Origin: Siphonobacter aquaeclarae
GTDB taxonomy: Bacteria > Bacteroidota > Bacteroidia > Cytophagales > Spirosomataceae
DNA length: 64,000 nt
Assembly: GCF_900103285.1 (NCBI RefSeq)
Contig: NZ_FNGS01000006.1
Span: 186,001 to 250,000, forward strand
Reading direction: 5' to 3'
Positions 9,344 to 17,767 of the stretch are shown here, one piece after another. The notes under the pieces are model-generated. The model had not been told where the DNA came from. It did not search any database and saw only the letters and a program-made list of their open reading frames with translations. Each line of letters starts with the position of its first letter. The stretch's first letter is position 1. Both the position numbers and the translations under genes were made by a program.

Positions 9344-9460
9344 AAAAAATCCACCCTCAAATGAGCGTGGATTTTATCGTCCGGGTTAGCATCACAAGTC
9401 GTCTGGACCACCCAAAACAACTTATGACGTCCGCCAACGTTTGCTAACCCGACTTGAAAA
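9342..9460 (-). ncRNA. candidate structured small RNA with its own terminator
   Basis: Read on the minus strand, an outer stem pairs 9442-9451 with 9382-9391 (CGGGTTAGCA / TGCTAACCCG, perfect). It encloses a 10-bp inner stem (9417-9426 with 9393-9402, two wobble pairs) and a small ACGT/ACGT arm, giving a three-way-junction shape. Downstream, a 9-bp stem plus an inner CTCA/TGAG pairing is followed by T8 at 9349-9342, an intrinsic terminator for a minus-strand transcript. The hairpin can also end the + strand gene that stops at 9343. The 5' end and the family are unknown. Confidence 0.4.
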
Positions 9461-9652
9461 GCGAACTTTCCAAGTGCTCTTTATACGTGGACCGGAATGA
9501 ACCGTATGCACGCGTAAATAGCCTAGCAAGTATACTAAAAGTATTGATTTTTGTTACTGCCGGAGGATAATTTTTCAGATTATAGCCGAAAAAAGAAGAC
9601 GAATTAACTGTGATTAAGCCTCTATTAGACTGATTTTTAGATAGAATATAAT

Positions 9653-9682
9653 TTTGAATTGCTGTTTGTTAGGGTATCTTTG
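9653..9682 (+). promoter_or_regulatory. Bacteroidota-type promoter
   Basis: TTTG at 9653-9656 and TATCTTTG at 9675-9682 fit the -33/-7 elements with an 18-nt gap. If used, the transcript would carry a leader of about 400 nt before the sigma-factor gene at 10091, or produce a separate short RNA ending near 9990. Confidence 0.5.
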
Positions 9683-10090
9683 TTTAGTACCTGATTCGGT
9701 ACCGTCACACAGGATTTCGGGGTAAGCCGGATAAGGATGGTCGATAATTTTTATTCGGTCTTTTATCAAAAGGCAATCCGTAAATCGGGAGTATTGCTTT
9801 TAACCGTTTGTCAGATTGGCGGGAGGGTTGATGAGGAATTTCATAGCGTTTGTTAAGTTTTCCGGAAGTGGAAAAGTCCGGTAAACCGGTATGAATCCGG
9901 AAGATTAAAAAGGAGGTACTCATTTTTCAGAACGGGACTACCTAATACCGGAAGCGTATGCAGCGAAGGGAGACTTCCCGTCTTTTTTTTTCAGCCTTAC
10001 GATATACGCATGGGGGTTTTGTTATCTCTTTTTTTTTGACCAAACTCGTACCCGAAATGCCCGCATCTTAAAAGAAGTCCCTCTGAACCT
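9683..10090 (+). other. long untranslated stretch with small hairpins before the sigma-factor gene
   Basis: No credible ORF. Visible elements are TTTTCC-ggaagt-GGAAAA, CCGG-taaa-CCGG, and near 9965-9990 a short GGGA/TCCC stem followed by nine T that looks like a weak terminator or attenuator. No known riboswitch consensus is met. It may be a regulatory leader or a separate RNA. Confidence 0.35.
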
Positions 10091-10996
10091 ATGTCTTTTA
10101 TCCGTGATCATTCTCCGGACGAGAAGCTCTTCCGGTCATTGCTGAAAGGGCTGACTTTCCAGCGGATCCAGAACCCCGGAGGAAAGGCGCTCGTGTTTGC
10201 CGAATGGATTGACGCCCGCGTATTTGATTACTCCCGTATCAGCGAATTATCAGCCGATTACTCGTCTGTCTGGACGACGAAAGACGAGGATTTTTGCCGC
10301 CGCCAGCATGATCCCCCGCAATGGGTAGACTGGCTCCAGGCCCTGCACCACCGGTTTACGGAACGATTGCTGCTGCTGCTGAAGGAGAAGGCAGAATCCA
10401 TTCAGGACCGCCTTCCGAAAGACGCCGATCTGTCCGCCCTGCTCACCGGTTTGCAGCAAAAGGACGCCGACGCGGTTTCGGTTTTTCTGGTACGGACAGA
10501 CCGGGAATACAATCAGGCTGTCCGGCTTTTTATTCAGGAATACCACCGCAAATGCCTGGATCACGTACGCCGCAACAGCAGCCAGGATCCGGAGGCCGAT
10601 GCGAAGGACCTGCTGACTATCCTCCTCGAAAAATTCCTGAAGCAAATCGGGGAAGGCAGGTATACCGGTCCCTCCAAAGCCAAACTCAGCGTGTATCTTC
10701 ATCCTATTCTGGTCAATTCGTGGAACGATGAGTACCTGAGACGAAAAAAAAGGGAGTCGCAGCTTCCGGCCGGGCCTGCGTACGAATGGCCGGCGCCTGA
10801 CAAAGCAGCCTATGTCAAAGCCGGGGTGGAACGGCTGAAAGAGCCCTGTCAGGGCATTATCCGGTCCCGGAATATAGAAGACCTGCCCTGGAAGGACGTT
10901 GCCCTGCGCTGCGACCTCACCGAAGGCTACGTAAAAACCAAACACAAGGAATGCCTGGAGGCCCTCCGGACCATCCTTGACAACCCGCGTTTCTGA
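10091..10996 (+). CDS. ECF-like RNA polymerase sigma factor with N-terminal extension
   Basis: 301 aa. The C-terminal half resembles an ECF sigma factor: a region-2-like segment from ~160 (YNQAVRLFIQEYHRKCLDH...) and a region-4 helix-turn-helix near 260-295 (LPWKDVALRCDLTEGYVKTKHKECL). The first ~150 residues are an extension I do not recognise. Assignment rests on these weak motifs plus the next gene, which looks like an anti-sigma factor 18 bp downstream, and then a secreted caspase. It probably directs expression of its own operon or a stress regulon. Confidence 0.6.
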   Translation: MSFIRDHSPDEKLFRSLLKGLTFQRIQNPGGKALVFAEWIDARVFDYSRISELSADYSSVWTTKDEDFCRRQHDPPQWVDWLQALHHRFTERLLLLLKEKAESIQDRLPKDADLSALLTGLQQKDADAVSVFLVRTDREYNQAVRLFIQEYHRKCLDHVRRNSSQDPEADAKDLLTILLEKFLKQIGEGRYTGPSKAKLSVYLHPILVNSWNDEYLRRKKRESQLPAGPAYEWPAPDKAAYVKAGVERLKEPCQGIIRSRNIEDLPWKDVALRCDLTEGYVKTKHKECLEALRTILDNPRF

Positions 10997-11014
10997 CGTG
11001 TAAAAGAATCAACC

Positions 11015-11740
11015 ATGGATTTTGATCAGCGTGATATACTGGCCTACATCGACAAGACCCTGGCCGCGGAAGAGCGACGGGCCTTCGAAGAGCGCCTCCG
11101 GAACGACCCGGATCTCCGAAAGCGGTACGAAGATTACGTGCTCATGCAGGAAGGACTGGAACGACTGTCTTTTTCCGAACTCATTGACCAGACCAACCCC
11201 ATTGCCGGAGACGAAGTCACAAAAGTTATCAAAATCCGGCTTCCATCCTGGAAACCGCTGGCCATGGCCGCTTCGGTTGCCGTTGTCGCGATTATCGGCT
11301 ACCTGAGCTATTCAGGCTACCGGTCGTACGAGGAAACCGACGTCTTCAACCGCTACTACCAACCGGAGCGACCTGATTCGCGGGGGGCAGACGACTCACT
11401 CTGCGAGCATCTGTCACCCGATATCCGTGAATCCTATTACCGGAAAGACTATGAACAGACCATCCGGCTGCTGTCCAACGGCTCCAACGGCTCGTGTACG
11501 CACTACTACCGCGGGCTGGCTTACCTGGCGGTTGACCGGAAAGAAGAGGCCATCGCCGAACTCGAAGGGATACAGAAAGAGGAGGGGCAGCCGTTGAAAG
11601 AGCGGGCCGATTGGTACCTGGCCCTGACCTATCTCAGCGATCACCGCCGGAAGGATGCCGTTCGCCTGTTCCGGATGATTGCCGAAGACAAGGGCCATCC
11701 TTATCAGCTGTCCGCCCAGAAAATCATCGAATCGCTTTGA
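11015..11740 (+). CDS. anti-sigma-like membrane protein with TPR-type C-terminus
   Basis: 241 aa. An N-terminal cytoplasmic segment resembles anti-sigma domains (DILAYIDKTLAAEERRAFEERLRND), one membrane helix lies at ~88-108 (LAMAASVAVVAIIGYLSY), and the periplasmic C-terminal part holds helical repeats resembling tetratricopeptide repeats (YYRGLAYLAVDRKEEAIAEL). This is the layout of a single-pass anti-sigma factor sensing the periplasm through a TPR. It sits between the sigma-factor gene and the caspase gene, 2 bp before the latter. Confidence 0.65.
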   Translation: MDFDQRDILAYIDKTLAAEERRAFEERLRNDPDLRKRYEDYVLMQEGLERLSFSELIDQTNPIAGDEVTKVIKIRLPSWKPLAMAASVAVVAIIGYLSYSGYRSYEETDVFNRYYQPERPDSRGADDSLCEHLSPDIRESYYRKDYEQTIRLLSNGSNGSCTHYYRGLAYLAVDRKEEAIAELEGIQKEEGQPLKERADWYLALTYLSDHRRKDAVRLFRMIAEDKGHPYQLSAQKIIESL

Positions 11741-11742
11741 AA

Positions 11743-13605
11743 ATGAGGTGGTTGTGGCTGTTGATAGCATGGAGTATGCCGATGCTGACCGCTTCGGCGC
11801 AGGGGAAAAAGGCCCTGCTGATCGCCATCAGCCACTACGCACCCGTGACAGGGGGCTGGGATTCGCTCAGCGCCGACGCCGACCGCCGCCTGATGCAGGC
11901 CGCCCTCCGGCGGCAGGGTTTTTCTCTTGTACTGACCTGCGAAAACCGGCAGGCTACCCGGCGGGGAATGGTTGCCGCCCTGCAGCAATTGCACGATAAC
12001 CTTGCTCCGGGAGACCATGTCGTGGTTCATTATTCGGGGCATGGCTGTCAGTTGCCGGATGACAACGGGGATGAAAAGGAGGACGATCTCGACGAATGCC
12101 TGGTACCGTATGACGCGCCGCGCAGGTTTCCGGCGACGTACCGCGGCGAACTTCATTTGCGGGACGACGAGCTTGGGCGCTGGCTCGACCGGCTTCGCGC
12201 ACGGGTAGGGCCGGGCGGTCATGTGCTGTTACTGCTGGATTCCTGCCATTCCGGCGCCGCGTCGCGTGGTGACAATGCCGTCCGGGGTGAGTCGGCCTAT
12301 ACACCTGTCCGGGAGGAGGGTTCGGCCTTTTTCGAACCGGTTATGCCTCCCGCGGGGCGCTCGGGGTCAGGTCGCCTGATCTTCATCAGCGGCGCCCGGT
12401 CAACAGAAGCGAATACAGAGATGTTTGATGACGACGGCCGCCGAGTCGGGTCGCTCACTTATGCCTGGTGCAAAGCGCTGCTGCGGGCTGCGAAGGGCAC
12501 GTCATACCGCCGTCTTTTCGATGAGATCTGTACGATTGTGGCGGAAAAGGCCCCCGGCCAAACCCCGCAGCTGGAGGGAGAGGGGCAGCTTGAGCTCTTT
12601 GCCGGTACCGCCGTCTGGGCGGAGCCGGCGTTTTCCGTCGAAGGGCTGACAGGCACCGCCCGCCGGACGCTCCGCATAGCCGGCGGCAAGCTGGCGGGCT
12701 TGCTGGAAGGTACGGTAATGCGTTTTTACCGGAAAGCAGGTACGCGCGGGGAGGCCGTCGCAACGGGAACTATCGTTGCCGCTTCGTTGCTGGGGGCAGA
12801 AGTACAGCTCGACCGGCCGATCGACCAGCCCGGATCCCTGGAAGCGATTGAACAAAAACGGGTATATAGAAATCGGAAGGTTCCGGTACGCATTGAAGGC
12901 GATACCGGACTTGCGCCGCTGATCCGTTCCGTTGCGGAGGTAAATTCGGAAAAGCCGGCAGCGCTGGTTCTCCGCCACCGCGGCGATTCGGTAGAGCTGA
13001 TCCGGGCGCAGACAGGTGTTCTTTTCCGCCGGGTGGCAGGGGAGGCGGCGGTACTGACGGCCCTGTCGGACTATGCGCAGGCGAGTATTCTCCGGGACAT
13101 TGAGTTGCTGAACAGTCCGTTTCAGGCGGAGATGAGGGTATTCGCAGCGCGGCTCCGGCACGGCGGTACCTGGACGATTGCAGATACGCTCAACGGCGGT
13201 ATTCCCGCGCTCAGTACGCGGCACCAGGGTTGGCTGATCATCCGGAACACGGGAAACACACCTTTTTACTTCAACCTCGTCGATGTGGAGCCGGGGGGAA
13301 AGACAGCGGTACTCCTCCCGCAGGCGTCACGCCCGCCGGAGGTACTGCGTCTCGAAGCGGGAAAATCCCTCGAATTACCCATCGAACGGGTACGCCCGCC
13401 GCTGGGTATGGAGGTATACCGCCTGCTGATGAGCGACCAGCCGTTTGATGTGCGGCCGGCCGTTGCGTCGCGCGGGGTGGCGGGCGACGATCAGCCTTTT
13501 TCCTTTTTGTTCCGAAAGGACCGCTCGCCGGATATTCCCGAAAAACTGGGAACCGCTGTGATGGCTTTTTCAATAAGCGATTGGGAATTTTTCGAAAAAA
13601 AATAG
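11743..13605 (+). CDS. secreted caspase-fold (C14/metacaspase) protease with DUF4384-like C-terminus
   Basis: 620 aa. Signal peptide at residues 1-21 (MRWLWLLIAWSMPMLTASAQ), then a caspase domain with catalytic His100 in HYSGHG and Cys168 in LLDSCHSG. The C-terminal ~110 residues (GGKTAVLLPQ, PLGMEVYRLLMS) resemble DUF4384, common in bacterial caspase-domain proteins. The ATG at 11743 starts the signal peptide; the longer frame overlaps the anti-sigma gene. It ends the sigma/anti-sigma operon. Bacterial caspases of this type are implicated in stress response and cell death; the substrate is unknown and the export signal points to the periplasm or beyond. Confidence 0.85.
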   Translation: MRWLWLLIAWSMPMLTASAQGKKALLIAISHYAPVTGGWDSLSADADRRLMQAALRRQGFSLVLTCENRQATRRGMVAALQQLHDNLAPGDHVVVHYSGHGCQLPDDNGDEKEDDLDECLVPYDAPRRFPATYRGELHLRDDELGRWLDRLRARVGPGGHVLLLLDSCHSGAASRGDNAVRGESAYTPVREEGSAFFEPVMPPAGRSGSGRLIFISGARSTEANTEMFDDDGRRVGSLTYAWCKALLRAAKGTSYRRLFDEICTIVAEKAPGQTPQLEGEGQLELFAGTAVWAEPAFSVEGLTGTARRTLRIAGGKLAGLLEGTVMRFYRKAGTRGEAVATGTIVAASLLGAEVQLDRPIDQPGSLEAIEQKRVYRNRKVPVRIEGDTGLAPLIRSVAEVNSEKPAALVLRHRGDSVELIRAQTGVLFRRVAGEAAVLTALSDYAQASILRDIELLNSPFQAEMRVFAARLRHGGTWTIADTLNGGIPALSTRHQGWLIIRNTGNTPFYFNLVDVEPGGKTAVLLPQASRPPEVLRLEAGKSLELPIERVRPPLGMEVYRLLMSDQPFDVRPAVASRGVAGDDQPFSFLFRKDRSPDIPEKLGTAVMAFSISDWEFFEKK

Positions 13606-13740
13606 AAAATTTTTTTACTCTGATTTTCAAGCTATTATGTAGAAAAAGGTGGCTTTTTGCCGACTATTCTTCGGTTTCGAACAAAATCAATCTTACGTTT
13701 TTTCTCTGGCAGTCGATGCACCCATGTACCAAATCAAACA

Positions 13741-14337
13741 ATGGTCATGGAATTCAGGGTATCGATTGCCAGCGAGCGGCAACGGGTCGAAGCGGCCGCG
13801 CTGGTAGATGAATGTTATTGGTCGGCCTATGGCATCCGGCCTTCCGAATTATTCCGGGGAGAGCTTCCTCCCTTCCGTCACGAGGTGCTCGTGGCGACCC
13901 GCCCGGATGGCGGCGTACTGGGCACCGCCACGCTCAGCTGGCCTTCGGCAGAAGGACTTTTTCCCGGCGAATACCTTTTTCACGGAGATTTTCATAAGCC
14001 CGGTTTGCCGTTCGACTGGCCGCATATGGTCGAATACGGGAAGCTGGCGATTCATCCGGAGGCACCGCGGGAAGTGTTTAAGGAATTGCAGCGGGGTTTT
14101 GTGCGCTTCGGACGTACCTGCGGCATTACCGGGTTCGTGGCTGTCGTCCGGACCGAGCTTGGCGAACGCCTCCGGCAATGCTTCGCCTATCAGACCATCG
14201 CGACGGAACTGTACGATACCGGTCCGATTGAGGAACGGATGCTCCGGAAATTATCGACGTATATAGACAAGGGTAACCTTCAGTTTATCGCTTCTTCGCT
14301 CGACGCCGTCGCGGAGGGCCTGTCTGTCAACGACTAA
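13741..14337 (+). CDS. GNAT-like N-acyltransferase domain protein
   Basis: 198 aa from the ATG at 13741 (a second ATG lies two codons on). The pattern EYGKLAIHPEAPREVFKELQRGF followed by a VAVVRTELGERLRQ segment resembles an acyl-CoA-binding GNAT or autoinducer-synthase-type fold, but no diagnostic pocket motif is clear. It follows the caspase gene by ~135 bp of AT-rich DNA and is probably transcribed separately. Confidence 0.45.
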   Translation: MVMEFRVSIASERQRVEAAALVDECYWSAYGIRPSELFRGELPPFRHEVLVATRPDGGVLGTATLSWPSAEGLFPGEYLFHGDFHKPGLPFDWPHMVEYGKLAIHPEAPREVFKELQRGFVRFGRTCGITGFVAVVRTELGERLRQCFAYQTIATELYDTGPIEERMLRKLSTYIDKGNLQFIASSLDAVAEGLSVND

Positions 14338-14419
14338 TCACCTTTCCTTTTTCTGTTTTCTCCGCTGCCGGTCTCCCGGCCGCACAGGAAAACTATTGAC
14401 TTTTCAAACCTGCACTCAC

Positions 14420-15079
14420 ATGAAAGCGCTCAAAGAAATTGCTACCACGTTTGTCATCCTGTTTTTTTTTTACGCAGTACCCAACATCCTTCCCGTAAAC
14501 GCCGGCCACGCCGCCAATGAGTACCTGCCGGTTGCCGTGCTTGCGGTGGGTTTTCTGCTGCTCTTTTTCTTCCAGCCGGCGGTTAAAATGGCGGATTTTG
14601 TGGCGCATGCCGACGACCGCTACTCCATGGCGGCGATTCTCCTGGCCGGGGCGGCGGGGCAATGGCTCATCCAGTGGGAATGGATAACGTCGGGTCGTCC
14701 GGGAATAAACCCGGAAAGCGGACAGATGTGGGCGGGGCTCTGTTTGATGATCGGGGGGCTGGTGATCCGGGCGGTTGTTTTCCGGAAGCTGTGGCGGCGG
14801 TTTACGACAGCGGTCCGGTCGGTCGACGACAAACGCCTCATCACCGACGGGCCCTACCGCCTGGTCCGTCACCCGGCCTATGCCGGCGCGATTCTGTACA
14901 CAATCGGAACGGGCGTGTTTCTGGGAGGTACCTGGTCGGCGGTCATTGTCGGTATCCTCACGATCGCCGTTTATGATTACCGCATCCGGGTGGAGGAGCA
15001 ATTTCTCCTGCGGCAGTTTCCGGGAACGTATGCTGCCTACCGGAAACGGACGGCCCGGGTATTTCCCTGTATTTGGTAA
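14420..15079 (+). CDS. isoprenylcysteine carboxyl methyltransferase (ICMT/PEMT)-family membrane protein
   Basis: 219 aa with about five membrane helices. The C-terminal hallmark is present: GPYRLVRHPAYAGAILYTIGTGVFLGG and then RIRVEEQFLLRQFPGTYAAYRKR, the SAM-binding methyltransferase signature of the ICMT/phospholipid methyltransferase superfamily. The bacterial substrate is usually unknown (lipid or small isoprenoid). The ATG at 14420 is preferred over an upstream TTG. Confidence 0.85.
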   Translation: MKALKEIATTFVILFFFYAVPNILPVNAGHAANEYLPVAVLAVGFLLLFFFQPAVKMADFVAHADDRYSMAAILLAGAAGQWLIQWEWITSGRPGINPESGQMWAGLCLMIGGLVIRAVVFRKLWRRFTTAVRSVDDKRLITDGPYRLVRHPAYAGAILYTIGTGVFLGGTWSAVIVGILTIAVYDYRIRVEEQFLLRQFPGTYAAYRKRTARVFPCIW

Positions 15080-15693
15080 GCACCCCGTAAACAGGGGGTT
15101 GTGACGGGAAAGGCAGCTGCCGACTTTTGCTTCCTCCAAAAGCAATTCCGGGGAACGGGCCGCAATGGCGGTTGCGATCCGGGTATCCGGCTTCCTTCAA
15201 TCTTTGTTCCGGGGACGAATCGCCATTCGTTCCCTTTTTTATGACCGGAATCATACCCCCGAGAAAGAGGGGTTTCGACCGGTTGTGAATTTTCCGAAGT
15301 TTGTCCGGTTCCATTCCGGCAGAGGAGGCTCCGCTTGTCGAAATAAAAAAAAGATAACAAAAGGTGATAACCTATGCAGACGACAGGCGATACTCAAACA
15401 GCGGATAATCAGCATACAAACAGAAGAAACAGGACACTTTCGAAGGCGACCCCTACAAATGGGGGTTTGAGGTATGGGGGGTAAATCCTCAATTTTGAGG
15501 CGACGATGACGCGAAATGCCCGCCGTCAACGAAAGACCCGGCTCTTCTGACAACTACCTGCGGAAGCCCCTTTGCCGGAAATGAACCCACCTTGAAAAGC
15601 GTGTCTTATCCAACCCAGAAGCCCACCGAAGCCGGCCTGCCAACGGGCAGGTCTGCTTCGGGTACGATTTATCAGATTGTTCACCTCTGCGAC
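15080..15693 (+). other. 614-bp intergenic region with GC-rich inverted repeats
   Basis: No convincing ORF on either strand. The + strand shows CCCC/GGGG pairings near 15085-15101 and 15256-15271, an ACCCC/GGGGT pairing near 15449-15467, a second G6 run near 15475, and the 14-bp palindrome CCTCAATTTTGAGG near 15487-15500. The in-frame extension of the next gene back to a TTG at 15592 is disfavoured because it would bury the signal sequence. Confidence 0.4.
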
Positions 15694-17085
15694 ATGACGC
15701 AAACGGGTACAGGGTCGGTCCGCCAGACCGGAAAGACAACGAAAACAGCGGCCGGTACCGACGCAGTACCCCGCAGCCACCGCCTGGCAAGGGTAGCCGG
15801 GCGGGTTATCCTGTGGTTGCTGGCAGCAGGATTTCCGGCACAGGCCGGGGCGCAGGCGCTAGGGTGGGAAGAACTGTTCGCCATTGCCCGCAGTACACCG
15901 GGAACGCAGCGCGACAGCGTCCTGGGGCAGCTTGAGTTCTCGTTCAGCCGGGTATTCCGGCAGACGGGCAACGGGCAGGGATGCCGGGAATTTTCCCGTA
16001 CCCTGAAGACAAAAGATACAGAGTGGGACGAAGTAGTGACGTATTGCCTGGGATCGGAGGAAGTTAAAATCCTCGTCGAAAACCCCACGCGTGTGATGGC
16101 GCTCAAACAGGCCCTGAAATCCGTCGAACTGTTTACGGAAGAAGTGCAGTCGGGCGGGTCAATGACGGGCGTACTGAAATCCGTCTTCCGCCGGGGAAAA
16201 ACGACGATTGAAATTTCCAGCCGGGTAATCGGCAATTCCCCGAAGCACTTTATCGTCATTTCCGGGTATGCGGATCTGCCTCCGAAACCGAAACCCCGGA
16301 CGGTTGACGCGCCGGGTACCGATATAGCGGAGTCGGACGAGGGGGAAGGCCGGAATCATGCGCTCGTGATTGGCATCGACCGCTACCGGCCGGACCAGGG
16401 CCTCGACCCGCTCCGGAATGCCGTCAAAGATGCAGAAAGGCTCCGTACCGTACTCGCGCGCCGGTACCTGTTTCCGGACGAACGGATTACGTTTCTGGTC
16501 AATCCCGACCGCCGGTCGCTCGTCAATGCCTTTGTTGAGCTGCGGAAGCATATACGTGAATCGGATAACCTGCTGGTATTTTACGCAGGACATGGGTATT
16601 GGGACGAAGACAGCCACGAAGGATACTGGCTGCCGAGTAATGCAGAGAAGAAATCGCCGGCTGACTGGATCAGCAACAGCGACATCATCAGCCTGCTGAA
16701 GCCGATCAAGTGCAAGCATCTGCTGGTACTTGCCGACGCCTGTTTCAGCGGCACGCTGATTCAGAAGCACCGGGGGGTAGAGGCAGAGCCAGCGGGCGAC
16801 CAGCTCATGGCTCTGTACCGGAATACCCGGAGCCGGCACGCGCTGACGTCGGGCGCGAAGGAAAAAGTACCGGACCGGAGTCCGTTTGCCGACAGGCTCA
16901 TCCGCACCCTGGAGACCTGGCAGGGCGACTACCTCCGTGCCAGGAATTTGTTTATTGAAATTGCCAAAGGCCTGGAAAATAATCCGGAAGCCGCTGGCTG
17001 GGCGCCTCAGCCTCAGTACGGTATCATCCAGAACGTGGGTGACGACGGAAAGGGAGGGGATTTTATCTTTATTCGTAAAAAATAG
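15694..17085 (+). CDS. secreted or membrane-anchored caspase-fold protease, second locus
   Basis: 463 aa from the ATG at 15694. A hydrophobic signal/anchor (RVILWLLAAGFPAQAGAQA) sits at ~residues 36-54. A ~150-aa domain of unknown type follows, then a linker, then a caspase domain from ~225 (NHALVIGIDRYRP) with His300 in YAGHGYW and Cys350 in ADACFSG. The response-regulator gene begins 4 bp after the stop and the histidine kinase overlaps that, so protease and two-component system form one operon. The protease could be the output or a periplasmic partner of the sensor. Confidence 0.8.
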   Translation: MTQTGTGSVRQTGKTTKTAAGTDAVPRSHRLARVAGRVILWLLAAGFPAQAGAQALGWEELFAIARSTPGTQRDSVLGQLEFSFSRVFRQTGNGQGCREFSRTLKTKDTEWDEVVTYCLGSEEVKILVENPTRVMALKQALKSVELFTEEVQSGGSMTGVLKSVFRRGKTTIEISSRVIGNSPKHFIVISGYADLPPKPKPRTVDAPGTDIAESDEGEGRNHALVIGIDRYRPDQGLDPLRNAVKDAERLRTVLARRYLFPDERITFLVNPDRRSLVNAFVELRKHIRESDNLLVFYAGHGYWDEDSHEGYWLPSNAEKKSPADWISNSDIISLLKPIKCKHLLVLADACFSGTLIQKHRGVEAEPAGDQLMALYRNTRSRHALTSGAKEKVPDRSPFADRLIRTLETWQGDYLRARNLFIEIAKGLENNPEAAGWAPQPQYGIIQNVGDDGKGGDFIFIRKK

Positions 17086-17089
17086 TTGC

Positions 17090-17767
17090 ATGATCCACCC
17101 ATCCTCACCTCTGAAAATCCTGATTGTTGAAGATCAGCAGCTGATAGCGGAGTCGTTTACGCGGCTGCTGTCGGATAGCGAAAGTTTCGAAATTGTCGGG
17201 ATCTGTTCCAACAAAATCGAAGCCATGCGTGCGCTTCAGCTGTACAAGCTGGACGTGGTACTGCTTGATCTCAGCCTCCCCGAATACGGGCGGGATCAGC
17301 CGGGGGCTGACCGGGGCTTTGCCATTCTTTCGCACATACGGGACCAGCGGATAGCCGTCCGCACGATTGTCCTGTCGAATTTCAACGACTATCAGCTCAT
17401 CCGGAAAGCCATGAGCCTCGGTGCGAACGGGTACCTGCTTAAAAGTACATCGTCGATCGAGCTGATGAAAGCGATCCGGAAAGTAGGCGGCGGCGAGCAG
17501 TACCTCCAGCCCGAAGTCCGGGATATCCTCCAGCAGAAAGACCCGAATTACCTCACGCAGGTGTCGCTCGAGGCCGTCCAGCTGACCAGCCGGGAGACAC
17601 AGATTCTCGGCCTGATTGCCCGTGGGTTTACCGATCAGGAAATAGCCGATCAGATCGGCCTCAAGAAATTTACGGTGAACGAGTTCCGTTCCATCCTCCT
17701 CCGTAAATTCGAGGCCAAGAACGCGGCGGAGCTGGTCAACAAGGCCCACGAACAAAAGCTTTTATGA
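17090..17767 (+). CDS. NarL/LuxR-type response regulator
   Basis: 225 aa. The receiver domain (residues ~9-130) shows the acidic pair VED, phospho-acceptor Asp60 in VVLLDLSLP and the switch Lys in YLLKSTSS. A LuxR-type helix-turn-helix follows at ~158-220 (LTSRETQILGLIARGFTDQEIADQIGL). It starts 4 bp after the caspase gene and overlaps the kinase gene by 4 bp, so translational coupling is likely. It is presumably phosphorylated by the adjacent kinase. Confidence 0.92.
   Translation: MIHPSSPLKILIVEDQQLIAESFTRLLSDSESFEIVGICSNKIEAMRALQLYKLDVVLLDLSLPEYGRDQPGADRGFAILSHIRDQRIAVRTIVLSNFNDYQLIRKAMSLGANGYLLKSTSSIELMKAIRKVGGGEQYLQPEVRDILQQKDPNYLTQVSLEAVQLTSRETQILGLIARGFTDQEIADQIGLKKFTVNEFRSILLRKFEAKNAAELVNKAHEQKLL

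Noticed and set aside
9860-9890. GGAAAAGTCCGG resembling the 5' conserved part of RNase P RNA
   Set aside because: No other conserved RNase P elements occur in the next 400 nt.
9683-9992. Possible cobalamin or other riboswitch before the sigma factor
   Set aside because: CCGG-rich hairpins are present but no known aptamer consensus is satisfied.
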